Positions 8,947-15,720 of a DNA stretch of 64,000 nt are shown here, piece by piece (positions within the stretch are counted from its first letter, which is position 1; each line of letters starts with the position of its first letter). The DNA comes from Brucella anthropi_A (GTDB lineage Bacteria; Pseudomonadota; Alphaproteobacteria; Rhizobiales; Rhizobiaceae), in NCBI RefSeq assembly GCF_046630315.1, contig NZ_LQBD01000007.1, positions 1 to 64,000 of the forward strand, written 5' to 3'. The translations under genes were made by a program, and so were the position numbers. The notes beneath the pieces were generated by a model. That model was given only the letters and a program-made list of their open reading frames with translations. It had not been told where the DNA came from and ran no database searches.

Positions 8947-9441
8947 ATGACCCTCCTCATCCGCCACGCGACGGAAGCCGATCTTGCTGCCCTGCTCGCC
9001 ATTTATAATGATGCGGTCGAAAACACGCTTGCCATCTGGAACGAAACGCTTGTCGATCTGGAAAACCGCCGCCAATGGCTGGAAAACCGCAACCGCGACG
9101 GCTTTCCGGTTCTGGTCGCCGAACGGGGTGGGCAGGTCGTCGGCTATGCGAGCTATGGCCCGTTCCGCCCGTTCGAGGGGTTTCGCCATTCCTGCGAACT
9201 TTCGGTCTATGTCGCAAGCGATGCCCGCGGCGGCGGCATCGGGCGCGCGCTTCTGGCCGAGCTTGTGGAGGAAGCGAGCGAGCGCAAGGTGCATGTGCTG
9301 GTTGCCGGTATCGAGGCAGGCAATGCCGCCTCCATCGCGCTGCACAAATCGCAGGGCTTTGAGGATTGCGGCACGCTGAAACAGGTCGGCCAGAAATTCG
9401 GGCGCTGGCTCGATCTGACCTTCATGCAAAAAACACTCTGA
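8947..9441 (+). CDS. GNAT acetyltransferase, phosphinothricin acetyltransferase-like
   Basis: A 164-aa single-domain GNAT protein. The acetyl-CoA binding motif A reads ARGGGIGRALLAEL, preceded by the beta4 strand ELSVYVAS and followed by NAASIALHKSQGFED. The N-terminus (LLIRHATEADLAALLAIYNDAV) and GYASYGPFRPFEGFRHSCELSVY match the Pat/MnaT branch that acetylates methionine sulfone, sulfoximine and phosphinothricin. The start at 8947 follows the glcB terminator directly. The real substrate is not deducible from sequence. Confidence 0.82.
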   Translation: MTLLIRHATEADLAALLAIYNDAVENTLAIWNETLVDLENRRQWLENRNRDGFPVLVAERGGQVVGYASYGPFRPFEGFRHSCELSVYVASDARGGGIGRALLAELVEEASERKVHVLVAGIEAGNAASIALHKSQGFEDCGTLKQVGQKFGRWLDLTFMQKTL

Positions 9442-9447
9442 ATGGAA

Positions 9448-9470
9448 GGGCCGCTTTCGCGGCCCAATTT
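9448..9470. terminator. Bidirectional terminator between the GNAT and MFS genes
   Basis: A 7-bp stem GGGCCGC (9448-9454) with GCGGCCC (9459-9465) around TTTC, followed by AATTT. It lies between the stop of the acetyltransferase (9441) and the stop of the convergent transporter (9472). Confidence 0.75.
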
Positions 9471-9471
9471 A

Positions 9472-10824
9472 TCAGTTCGCCTGTGCAACGGCGCTGCCGG
9501 TCGGCAATTCGCTCAGGCCGATCTCGCCTTCGACCTGGTCGCTGCGGGCCATCAGATAAAGACCGAGGCCACAGGTCAGGACGGCGATGAACACCAGATA
9601 CCAGGCATGGGCCATCGGATTGACCGCCAGAAGCGAGGTGACGATCACCGGCGTCAGGCCACCGAAGACCGCATAGGAAACATTGTAGGAAAACGACAGG
9701 CCGGAAAAGCGCACCGGCGCCGGGAAGGCGCGCACCATCACATAAGGCACCGCCCCCACCATGCCGACCGAGAGCCCCATCACTGCATAGAGCGCGAACA
9801 GGACCGGCAGCGAAACCGCCGCATAGGTGTAGAACACGAAAGTCGCGACGCCGAAGAAAATCCCGGCAACGGCAAAGAAGCGCCCGCTGCCGATGCGGTC
9901 CACGATAGCGCCCGCGCTCACCGTGCCGAACATCAGGAACAGCGTGCCGAAGCTTGTCGCGGCCAGCGATTGCAGCGGCGTATAACCATAGAGCTTTTGC
10001 AGGAAAGTCGCCGTCATCAGCGTGGTGACAACGATGCCGGCCGACAATATCCAGGTCAGCAGCACGGAAATGACGACACCATGCATGTGGTTGCGAAGGA
10101 CTGTGCCAAGCGGCAGCTTGTCCTTCAGCAAACGGCTGTTTTTCATCTCGGTGAAGATCGGCGTTTCCGCCAGCCAGCGCCGCAGATAGACCGCAAGCAG
10201 GCCGAAAATGCCGCCGATGAAGAACGGAATGCGCCATGCATAGGCGGACAGTTCCTCCGGCGTGAATATCCAGTTGATGGCGGTCGCGATCAGCGAGCCG
10301 ATCATGATGCCGAGCGTCAGGCCGGAGCAGAGGAAACCGCAGGCCATGCCGACGCGGTTGGCCGGAACGTGTTCGGCCACGAAGGTCCACGCGCCCGGCA
10401 CCTCGCCGCCGATGGCAGCCCCCTGCAACATGCGGAAGACGATCAGCAGGATCGGCGCGCCGACGCCGAGCGTCGCATAGGTCGGCAGGCAGGCCATGGC
10501 CAGCGTCGAGATCGACATCAGGAAGACCGAAAAGGCGAAGACGCGCTTGCGCCCGAACTTGTCGCCGAAATGCGCCAGCACGATGCCGCCCACCGGACGC
10601 ACCAGATAACCGGCCGCGAAGATGCCGAAAGTCTGGATCAGCACCAGCCAGTCCGGCATGTCGGGCGGAAAGAACAGGTGCCCGATGACGCTCGCAAAGA
10701 ACACGAAGATGATGAAATCATAAAACTCCAGCGCGCCGCCAAGGGCCGAAAGGCCGAGCGTGCGGAAATCCTGCCGGTTGAGCGGACGGGGACTATTGCC
10801 TGCGTGGAGATTCGTCGATGCCAT
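9472..10824 (-). CDS. MFS transporter, metabolite:H+ symporter (MHS) family
   Basis: A 450-aa polytopic symporter of the MHS family (ProP, KgtP and ShiA relatives) with 12 predicted helices. The family signatures are clear: LGGALEFYDFIIFVFFASVIG in helix 1, YLVRPVGGIVLAHFGDKFGRKRVF in the helix 2-3 loop and GGEVPGAWTFVAEHV. The start at 10824 (MASTNLHAGN) is chosen over 10947, which would add 41 residues of low similarity. Likely substrates are small organic acids or osmolytes; which one is unknown. It is convergent with the GNAT gene and shares its terminator. Confidence 0.88.
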   Translation of the reverse strand: MASTNLHAGNSPRPLNRQDFRTLGLSALGGALEFYDFIIFVFFASVIGHLFFPPDMPDWLVLIQTFGIFAAGYLVRPVGGIVLAHFGDKFGRKRVFAFSVFLMSISTLAMACLPTYATLGVGAPILLIVFRMLQGAAIGGEVPGAWTFVAEHVPANRVGMACGFLCSGLTLGIMIGSLIATAINWIFTPEELSAYAWRIPFFIGGIFGLLAVYLRRWLAETPIFTEMKNSRLLKDKLPLGTVLRNHMHGVVISVLLTWILSAGIVVTTLMTATFLQKLYGYTPLQSLAATSFGTLFLMFGTVSAGAIVDRIGSGRFFAVAGIFFGVATFVFYTYAAVSLPVLFALYAVMGLSVGMVGAVPYVMVRAFPAPVRFSGLSFSYNVSYAVFGGLTPVIVTSLLAVNPMAHAWYLVFIAVLTCGLGLYLMARSDQVEGEIGLSELPTGSAVAQAN

Positions 10825-11013
10825 CGATCCGATTCTTTCTATCGCATCGGCCCGCAAATCCTCGTCGATTTTCCGGAAAGCCCGATGCGTGGTTTTGAGA
10901 AGTTCAGAGCCCCTTGCGCCCCCATGGGCGCACGGCGCTCCAGTCATTTGTCTGCCTTACCCCAATTTTCGGGGGCGCATTTTAATGCGCCAAATGTGTC
11001 CGTTCCGCAAGAC

Positions 11014-11055
11014 TTGACTTCCGGGTTTCAAGGTCTATTTTAGAACTATTCTAAA
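11014..11055 (+). promoter_or_regulatory. mbfA promoter with Irr box (ICE motif)
   Basis: TTGACT (11014-11019) and TATTTT (11036-11041) with a 16-nt spacer form a promoter. The 17-bp perfect palindrome TTTAGAA-CTA-TTCTAAA (11039-11055) overlaps the -10 and the start of transcription. This matches the iron control element bound by the heme-responsive Irr repressor in Rhizobiales, and mbfA genes in relatives are repressed by Irr under low iron. Repression here is inferred from the overlap with the -10. Confidence 0.8.
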
Positions 11056-11068
11056 CTAATGGATTTGA

Positions 11069-12055
11069 ATGATGTTCAGCCGTTTCTTCCGCAATGACCG
11101 CCGCCCTTTCGATTCGCTTTCCGAGCAGGAAATCCTGGCGCTTGCCATTTCCTCCGAGGAGGATGATGCACGCATCTATCTCGCTTATGCCGATGGCCTG
11201 CGCGACGAATATCCGCAATCGGCGAAGATTTTCGAGCAGATGGCAGCGGAGGAACACGGCCATCGCGATGCGCTGATCGAACGGCACAAGGCCCGCTTCG
11301 GCGACCGGATTCCGCTGATCCGCCGCGAGCATGTCAGCGGCTATTACGATCGCAAGCCGGACTGGCTGGTGCGCCCGCTCGGCATCGACAAGGTGCGCGA
11401 AGCCGCGTCGGACATGGAGGAGCAGGCCTACCGTTTCTATGTCGAGGCCGCCAAGCGCGTCAGCGATGCGGACACCCGCAAGCTGCTGGGCGACCTTGCC
11501 CAGCAGGAAAAGCAGCACGAGGCCAAGGCGGAAACGCTGGAACTGGCGCTGACACCGGATCATGTGCAGGATGAGGAACGCGCCGCCGAGCGCAAGCAAT
11601 TCATCCTCACCTATGTCCAGCCCGGCCTTGCGGGCCTGATGGACGGCTCCGTCTCGACGCTGGCGCCGATCTTCGCCGCAGCCTTCGCGACGCAGGATAC
11701 GTGGCAGACCTTTCTGGTCGGCCTGTCAGCATCCGTCGGCGCGGGTATTTCGATGGGCTTTACGGAAGCCATTCACGATGACGGCAAGCTGTCGGGCCGC
11801 GGTTCGCCGATCAAGCGCGGCCTGTCCTGCGGCATCATGACGACGCTGGGCGGCCTTGGCCATACGCTGCCCTATCTGATCAAGGATTTCTGGACGGCGA
11901 CAAGCATCGCGGCAATTCTGGTCTTCTTCGAACTGTGGGCCATCGCCTTCATCCAGAACCGCTATATGGAAACGCCGTTTCTCCGCTCGGTGCTTCAGGT
12001 GGTATTGGGCGGCGGACTCGTGCTCGCGGCAGGCATATTGATCGGAAATGCCTGA
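11069..12055 (+). CDS. mbfA: Membrane-bound ferritin A, iron exporter (ferritin-like plus VIT1 domains)
   Basis: A 328-aa fusion. Residues about 15-145 form a rubrerythrin-like four-helix ferritin domain with two carboxylate-histidine iron ligand sets (EEDDARIYLAYAD, MAAEEHGH, DMEEQAYRFY, QQEKQHEAK). Residues about 165-325 form a VIT1/CCC1-like membrane domain (PGLAGLMDGSVSTLAPIF, ASVGAGISMGFTEA). In Bradyrhizobium and Agrobacterium such proteins export ferrous iron and protect against iron and peroxide stress. The overlapping Irr box at 11039-11055 fits that role. The leader is short and no good ribosome-binding site precedes the ATG at 11069, so the start could also be the adjacent ATG at 11072. 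Confidence 0.92.
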   Translation: MMFSRFFRNDRRPFDSLSEQEILALAISSEEDDARIYLAYADGLRDEYPQSAKIFEQMAAEEHGHRDALIERHKARFGDRIPLIRREHVSGYYDRKPDWLVRPLGIDKVREAASDMEEQAYRFYVEAAKRVSDADTRKLLGDLAQQEKQHEAKAETLELALTPDHVQDEERAAERKQFILTYVQPGLAGLMDGSVSTLAPIFAAAFATQDTWQTFLVGLSASVGAGISMGFTEAIHDDGKLSGRGSPIKRGLSCGIMTTLGGLGHTLPYLIKDFWTATSIAAILVFFELWAIAFIQNRYMETPFLRSVLQVVLGGGLVLAAGILIGNA

Positions 12056-12173
12056 TCAATATGCATACTATATATTAGTCGCATATAATATTATTCTCAA
12101 TCATATCAGTATATTGACAATGAATAAGTATGTTTAATAGATTTTGGGCAGATACATATGGGAGGGAGCAAAC

Positions 12174-12281
12174 GTGGAAAATACAATAAATAAAAAAGGT
12201 CACCGTTGGAGTGACCTTTTAGAGCGCCGGGGGTCCGTCACGAACTTGCGTGCTGCCGACCGATTCCCGACGTTTCATTGA
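12174..12281 (+). CDS. Possible 35-aa small ORF
   Basis: A GTG at 12174 is preceded 7 nt upstream by GGGAGGG, a strong ribosome-binding site, and opens 35 codons (VENTINKKGHRWSDLL...) ending at TGA 12281, 24 bp before the Abi-like gene. The reading frame runs through the 10-bp hairpin at 12194-12220, which argues that the segment may instead be noncoding. No family is recognised. It is listed because the ribosome-binding site is unusually good and lies in an otherwise gene-free AT-rich stretch (12056-12305). Confidence 0.22.
   Translation: MENTINKKGHRWSDLLERRGSVTNLRAADRFPTFH
12194..12220. terminator. Bidirectional intrinsic terminator downstream of mbfA
   Basis: AAAAGGTCAC (12194-12203) pairs with GTGACCTTTT (12211-12220), a 10-bp perfect stem with a 7-nt loop and A/T flanks on both sides. 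It would end mbfA transcription about 150 bp after its stop. Confidence 0.75.
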
Positions 12282-12305
12282 TAAGTTTATTGATAGCGAT
12301 GAACC

Positions 12306-13118
12306 ATGTCAAGATACCTTTCTCCCAATGAAATAGCCTCAATCAGCACGCTCTTATCAGCCCCACGTTTAGGAACATATCTGGCCATCACTCGCACACG
12401 CACATTCGTAGACGCCATTGAACTCCATCAAGCAACGATGAGTCTCGGTATAGCGATCATGGCTGTCACCGGATTGATCGAAGTCAGTTTGCGCAACGCA
12501 GTTTGCCACGAATTGGACAATGCACTGCAAATAAATGGATGGCTGAGAAATCCGCCGCAATCACTCAAATGGTCTGCGCTCGAAGTCTATGCGATAAAAA
12601 AGGCTGAACAACAGGCCCGCCGTGCGATCTATTCCAAAATGACGAATGCAGAAAAAGTGGCGTTAGACGCCCTGGCTTTTCCCAACGGGGTGCCTGTTGG
12701 TATAAAACACCGTAAATTGGCCGAGAAACGTCAGACAAGTATAAATCCTGTTTCGGATGGCCAAATCATTGCACATTTGACGATGCACTTCTGGAAAAGG
12801 CTTTTTTCAGAAAACTACGAACAAACATTATGGAAAAGAGCTTTAAAGAAGATTTTCCCAAATAAAACGCTAACGCGAGCGATGATCGCCTCTCACCTGG
12901 AAGCAATCTATGAAGTTCGCAACCGACTTGCACACCATGAACCCGTGTATGGAAGTCGACTGGATGCGATTCTGGAATCAATTGATTTTATGACCCACAA
13001 TTTTGGTAGCGTGAAGCCGAGTGCCGAAACGCCATTAGCCAAACTTATTTTACCCCAGCGGGACATTCTCGCAGGACAAGTCGCGATCTTTAAAGCAACC
13101 TTTGAGCGGCTCACATAA
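12306..13118 (+). CDS. Abi-like protein (Abi_2 type, HEPN motif), putative abortive-infection RNase
   Basis: A 270-aa protein with the features of Abi_2/AbiD-F-like abortive infection proteins: an N-terminal SLRNAVCHEL segment and a C-terminal HEPN nuclease motif RNRLAHHEPV, with Arg205 and His210 fitting RX4H. The family is linked to phage defence through RNA cleavage. Codon use and composition are AT-richer than neighbours, and the gene sits alone between two intrinsic terminators, which suggests horizontal acquisition. No partner antitoxin or methylase is visible beyond a doubtful 35-aa ORF upstream. No strong ribosome-binding site precedes the ATG. Function is by family only. Confidence 0.72.
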   Translation: MSRYLSPNEIASISTLLSAPRLGTYLAITRTRTFVDAIELHQATMSLGIAIMAVTGLIEVSLRNAVCHELDNALQINGWLRNPPQSLKWSALEVYAIKKAEQQARRAIYSKMTNAEKVALDALAFPNGVPVGIKHRKLAEKRQTSINPVSDGQIIAHLTMHFWKRLFSENYEQTLWKRALKKIFPNKTLTRAMIASHLEAIYEVRNRLAHHEPVYGSRLDAILESIDFMTHNFGSVKPSAETPLAKLILPQRDILAGQVAIFKATFERLT

Positions 13119-13156
13119 ACCATGCGTCTTTTGACGCAAAATAGCGTCGGTGCAAA

Positions 13157-13206
13157 GCGTGCCGCATTTTATCGTAGTCATACGGCACGCCTTAAGTTTT
13201 TGTTTT
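13157..13206 (+). terminator. Intrinsic terminator after the Abi-like gene
   Basis: GCGTGCCG (13157-13164) pairs with CGGCACGC (13183-13190), followed by CTTAAGTTTTTGTTTT. The rest of 13207-13300 shows no gene. Confidence 0.75.
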
Positions 13207-13300
13207 CGTGCATGTCTTCATCCCATCATAGCAGGAACAGAAATCAGTCGAGCGAACTGATTCCCCCGCAGAGACGGTTTCTACTTTTGGGAGACATGCA

Positions 13301-14119
13301 TTAACTACTCAGCGTCGTCTCCGCATCCTGCGGCCGGGAAATCGGTTCCTCGAAATCCTCGATCGCAATGCGCCCCTGCCGGGAAACGGTGACAAAACTG
13401 TTTGCCGGCACCGCCATCCAGTTTGCCGCCTCGCCATCGAGCGGTTCGGACACCACGCATATGCCGGAGGATGCGCCAAGCCTCGCCGTATAAAGCGTCG
13501 GCGCAAAGGCATCCGTGGCATAGCGGATGGCGTAAAGCTGGTTTCCATCGGAAAAGGCGGCGGTCAGCCGCAGGAATGGCGGCACGCTGGCGCGAACCGC
13601 TTCCTCAAGAACCGTTGCCACCATGCGCTTCATGGCAAGCACGGGGTCCCTGTCGAGGCCGAATTCCAGCATCAAAAGAAAAATCAGTTCCGAATCGGTT
13701 GCGCCATGCTTCTGGCCATAGACCTCGTCGCTCAGATGGCTTTCCAGCCTGCGGCGCAAACGGTCGAAATGCCCGATCTGGCCATTATGCATGAAGCTCC
13801 AGCGCCCGGAAACGAAGGGATGGCAATTGGAACGGCTGGTGAGCCCCCCGGTCGAGGCGCGCACATGCGCAAGGAACAGACGCGAGCGGATCTGCCGCGC
13901 CAGGCTGCGCAGGTTCTGGTCCGACCAGGCGGGCAGGATATCCCGGTAGAGGCCGGGCTCATCCCGATGGCCATACCAGGCGACGCCGAAACCGTCGCCA
14001 TTGGTACGTGTTTTGGCTTCATGCGCATCGTGGCTTTGCGCCACGAGCGAATGGCAGGGAGACGAGATAATGTCTTCCAGATAGGTTTCCGGTCCGAGAT
14101 AGGCGGCCCAACGACACAT
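13301..14119 (-). CDS. Class II glutamine amidotransferase (YafJ-like)
   Basis: A 272-aa Ntn-type glutaminase domain with no fused synthetase. The mature N-terminal nucleophile is Cys2 (MCRWAAYLG). Also visible are the NGDGFGVAWYG segment, the oxyanion and glutamine-binding HVRASTGGLTSRSNCHPF region and FMHNGQIGHFDRLRR. These place it in the YafJ/DUG3-like group; DUG3 acts in cytosolic glutathione degradation, while the bacterial role is largely unknown. EgtC of ergothioneine synthesis is a related alternative, but no egt genes are nearby. It is followed by a DUF6356 gene on the same strand upstream. Confidence 0.85.
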   Translation of the reverse strand: MCRWAAYLGPETYLEDIISSPCHSLVAQSHDAHEAKTRTNGDGFGVAWYGHRDEPGLYRDILPAWSDQNLRSLARQIRSRLFLAHVRASTGGLTSRSNCHPFVSGRWSFMHNGQIGHFDRLRRRLESHLSDEVYGQKHGATDSELIFLLMLEFGLDRDPVLAMKRMVATVLEEAVRASVPPFLRLTAAFSDGNQLYAIRYATDAFAPTLYTARLGASSGICVVSEPLDGEAANWMAVPANSFVTVSRQGRIAIEDFEEPISRPQDAETTLSS

Positions 14120-14133
14120 GTGCGATCCGGTAT

Positions 14134-14349
14134 TTACCGGCCCCGGTTATGCGTCCGCTCATAAAGCTGGCGAACGATCGTGCTCGCCGTCTTCTCGAAC
14201 AAAAATGGCAAAATTGCATGAACGAGCGCCGCGAATGCCGCGCAAAAAAGCTTGAACGAAAACCGTCCGGCAAAGGCCATATGTTCAAAATAGGTTTCGT
14301 CAACCGACCGGGGATGTTCGGTAAAAAGGCGTGTCAAGCGCGTGGTCAT
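14134..14349 (-). CDS. DUF6356-like small membrane protein
   Basis: A 71-aa protein starting MTTRLTRLFTEHPRSVDE, with the conserved HPxSVxExYFEHM segment and one central hydrophobic helix (FSFKLFCAAFAALVHAILPFLF), then a short polar tail. This matches the compact DUF6356 family of alphaproteobacteria, function unknown. The start at 14349 is chosen because the conserved N-terminus begins there. It lies 14 bp upstream of the amidotransferase start and is likely in one operon with it, divergent from the Lrp-type regulator. Confidence 0.75.
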   Translation of the reverse strand: MTTRLTRLFTEHPRSVDETYFEHMAFAGRFSFKLFCAAFAALVHAILPFLFEKTASTIVRQLYERTHNRGR

Positions 14350-14495
14350 TGGAAGTACTCCCGTCAATGAGTAATTCATTTCCTCTTGTCCGGTGCCGAA
14401 AACACCTTTCTGGAAAATCATTCTAGCAAAACATCTGGAGATAAAATCTCAAATTATCCTTGATAAATATGATTCAATGGGACAATCATCCCAAC

Positions 14496-14963
14496 ATGAA
14501 ACCAGTTCTCGACGAAATTGATCGAAAAATCTTGGATGAGCTGCAAATTGACGGCACCCTGTCCGTTGATTCTCTCTCCGAGAGTGTGCATCTGTCCCGC
14601 AATGCCTGCTGGCGGCGGGTGAAGCGCATGGAGGACGAAGGCATCATCAAGGCGCGGGTTGCGCTGGTGGATGCCGAACTGGCGGGATGCGGCCTGTCGG
14701 TCTTCATCCTTGTGCGCACATCGAGCCATGATCCCGACTGGCTGACGAAGTTTCGCGCCGCCATGGGCCGCTTTCCCGAAATCGTCGGGGTTTATCGCAT
14801 GACGGGTGATCTGGATTATGTGCTGAAGGCGCGCGTTTCCGACGTCAAGGCCTATGACCGGCTCTACCAGCGGCTGATCGCCAGCGTCCCCCTATCGGAT
14901 GTTTCGGCATCATTCGTCATGGAAGAGATCAAGGAAACGACCGCGGTTCCCCTGAAGGAATAG
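14496..14963 (+). CDS. Lrp/AsnC-family transcriptional regulator
   Basis: About 155 aa. The N-terminal helix-turn-helix is read in LDEIDRKILDELQIDGTLSVDSLSESVHLSRNACWRRVKRMEDEGII, followed by the RAM/ACT-like ligand-binding domain (GVYRMTGDLDYVLKARVSDVKAYDRLYQRLI). The start is uncertain: ATG codons at 14460, 14469 and 14496 are in frame. The last gives the usual family N-terminus, though none has a clear ribosome-binding site. Divergent from the DUF6356 gene; the amino acid effector and targets are unknown. Confidence 0.85.
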   Translation: MKPVLDEIDRKILDELQIDGTLSVDSLSESVHLSRNACWRRVKRMEDEGIIKARVALVDAELAGCGLSVFILVRTSSHDPDWLTKFRAAMGRFPEIVGVYRMTGDLDYVLKARVSDVKAYDRLYQRLIASVPLSDVSASFVMEEIKETTAVPLKE

Positions 14964-15163
14964 CAGCGCGCACCTTCGCCATGCCCGCTGGAGTGATAAG
15001 GGCGCTGGAAACCGGATTTTCGTTCCGGACAGCCCCTTCCCGGTGCAAATTGCATGACCCTGTGCGGTACTATCATTGCAAAACGCCAAATAGGCGGTAC
15101 ACCTTTCATTGGTTTTCACGTATGAGCGTCGCCAATTTAACTTCTCGCAAGAAAGGCTCCCTC

Positions 15164-15637
15164 ATGACCGCAGCATCCGCTCAAGCGCCAACGCTCGGCA
15201 TTATCCGCCTCGAACATGCGAAGGGTCTGGACCTTCCGGCCTATGAGACATCCGGCTCGGCCGGCATGGATCTGCGCGCGGCCGTTGCCGAAGACCGCCA
15301 GATCGTTCTCCTGCCGGGACGCCGCACACTGGTGCCGACAGGTCTGATCTTCGAAATTCCGGAAGGCTTCGAAGTGCAGATTCGTCCGCGCTCCGGCCTT
15401 GCCTTCAAGAACGGCATCACCTGCCTCAACACGCCCGGCACCATCGATTCCGATTATCGCGGCGAGGTGAAGGTGCTGCTCGTCAATCTGGGCGATGACG
15501 ATTTTCGCATCGAGCGCGGCATGCGCATCGCGCAGGCCGTGTTCGCGCCGGTCGTCCAGCCCAAGATTGAAGAGCGCGCCGAAGTGACCGATACGGCGCG
15601 CGGCGCCGGCGGCTTCGGTTCGACCGGCACGGCATAA
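15164..15637 (+). CDS. dut: dUTP diphosphatase (dUTPase)
   Basis: A 157-aa homotrimeric dUTPase that hydrolyses dUTP to dUMP. All five motifs are in place: AGMDLRAA (1), PRSGLAFKNGI (2), NTPGTIDSDYRGEVKVLLVNLG (3), ERGMRIAQAVFAP (4) and the C-terminal GAGGFGSTG (5), which closes over the active site. The start at 15164 is preceded by GAAAGG; a longer frame from 14981 or 15122 adds unrelated residues. Monocistronic by appearance. Confidence 0.93.
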   Translation: MTAASAQAPTLGIIRLEHAKGLDLPAYETSGSAGMDLRAAVAEDRQIVLLPGRRTLVPTGLIFEIPEGFEVQIRPRSGLAFKNGITCLNTPGTIDSDYRGEVKVLLVNLGDDDFRIERGMRIAQAVFAPVVQPKIEERAEVTDTARGAGGFGSTGTA

Positions 15638-15680
15638 GCGCCATAGCGCAAGCAAAAGCCCGGTCTGGCAGCAGAGCCCG

Positions 15681-15720
15681 ACCGAGCTTTGTCGAGCTTT
15701 GCTGAGCTTTGTCAGGCTTT
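15681..15720. repeat. Four-copy 10-bp tandem repeat
   Basis: Four consecutive 10-mers, ACCGAGCTTT, GTCGAGCTTT, GCTGAGCTTT and GTCAGGCTTT, lie exactly in register between dut and the 3' end of the convergent TadG-like gene, the last touching its stop codon. This is a short degenerate minisatellite that could vary between strains. Confidence 0.7.

Noticed and set aside
9442..11043. 533-codon plus-strand frame over the MFS gene
   Set aside because: Antisense shadow of a clear 12-helix transporter; product is low-complexity Arg/His/Gln-rich.
12221..12290. Possible partial tRNA or tmRNA (GCGCCGGGGGTCC...)
   Set aside because: No T-arm consensus or acceptor pairing could be completed; remains unassigned.
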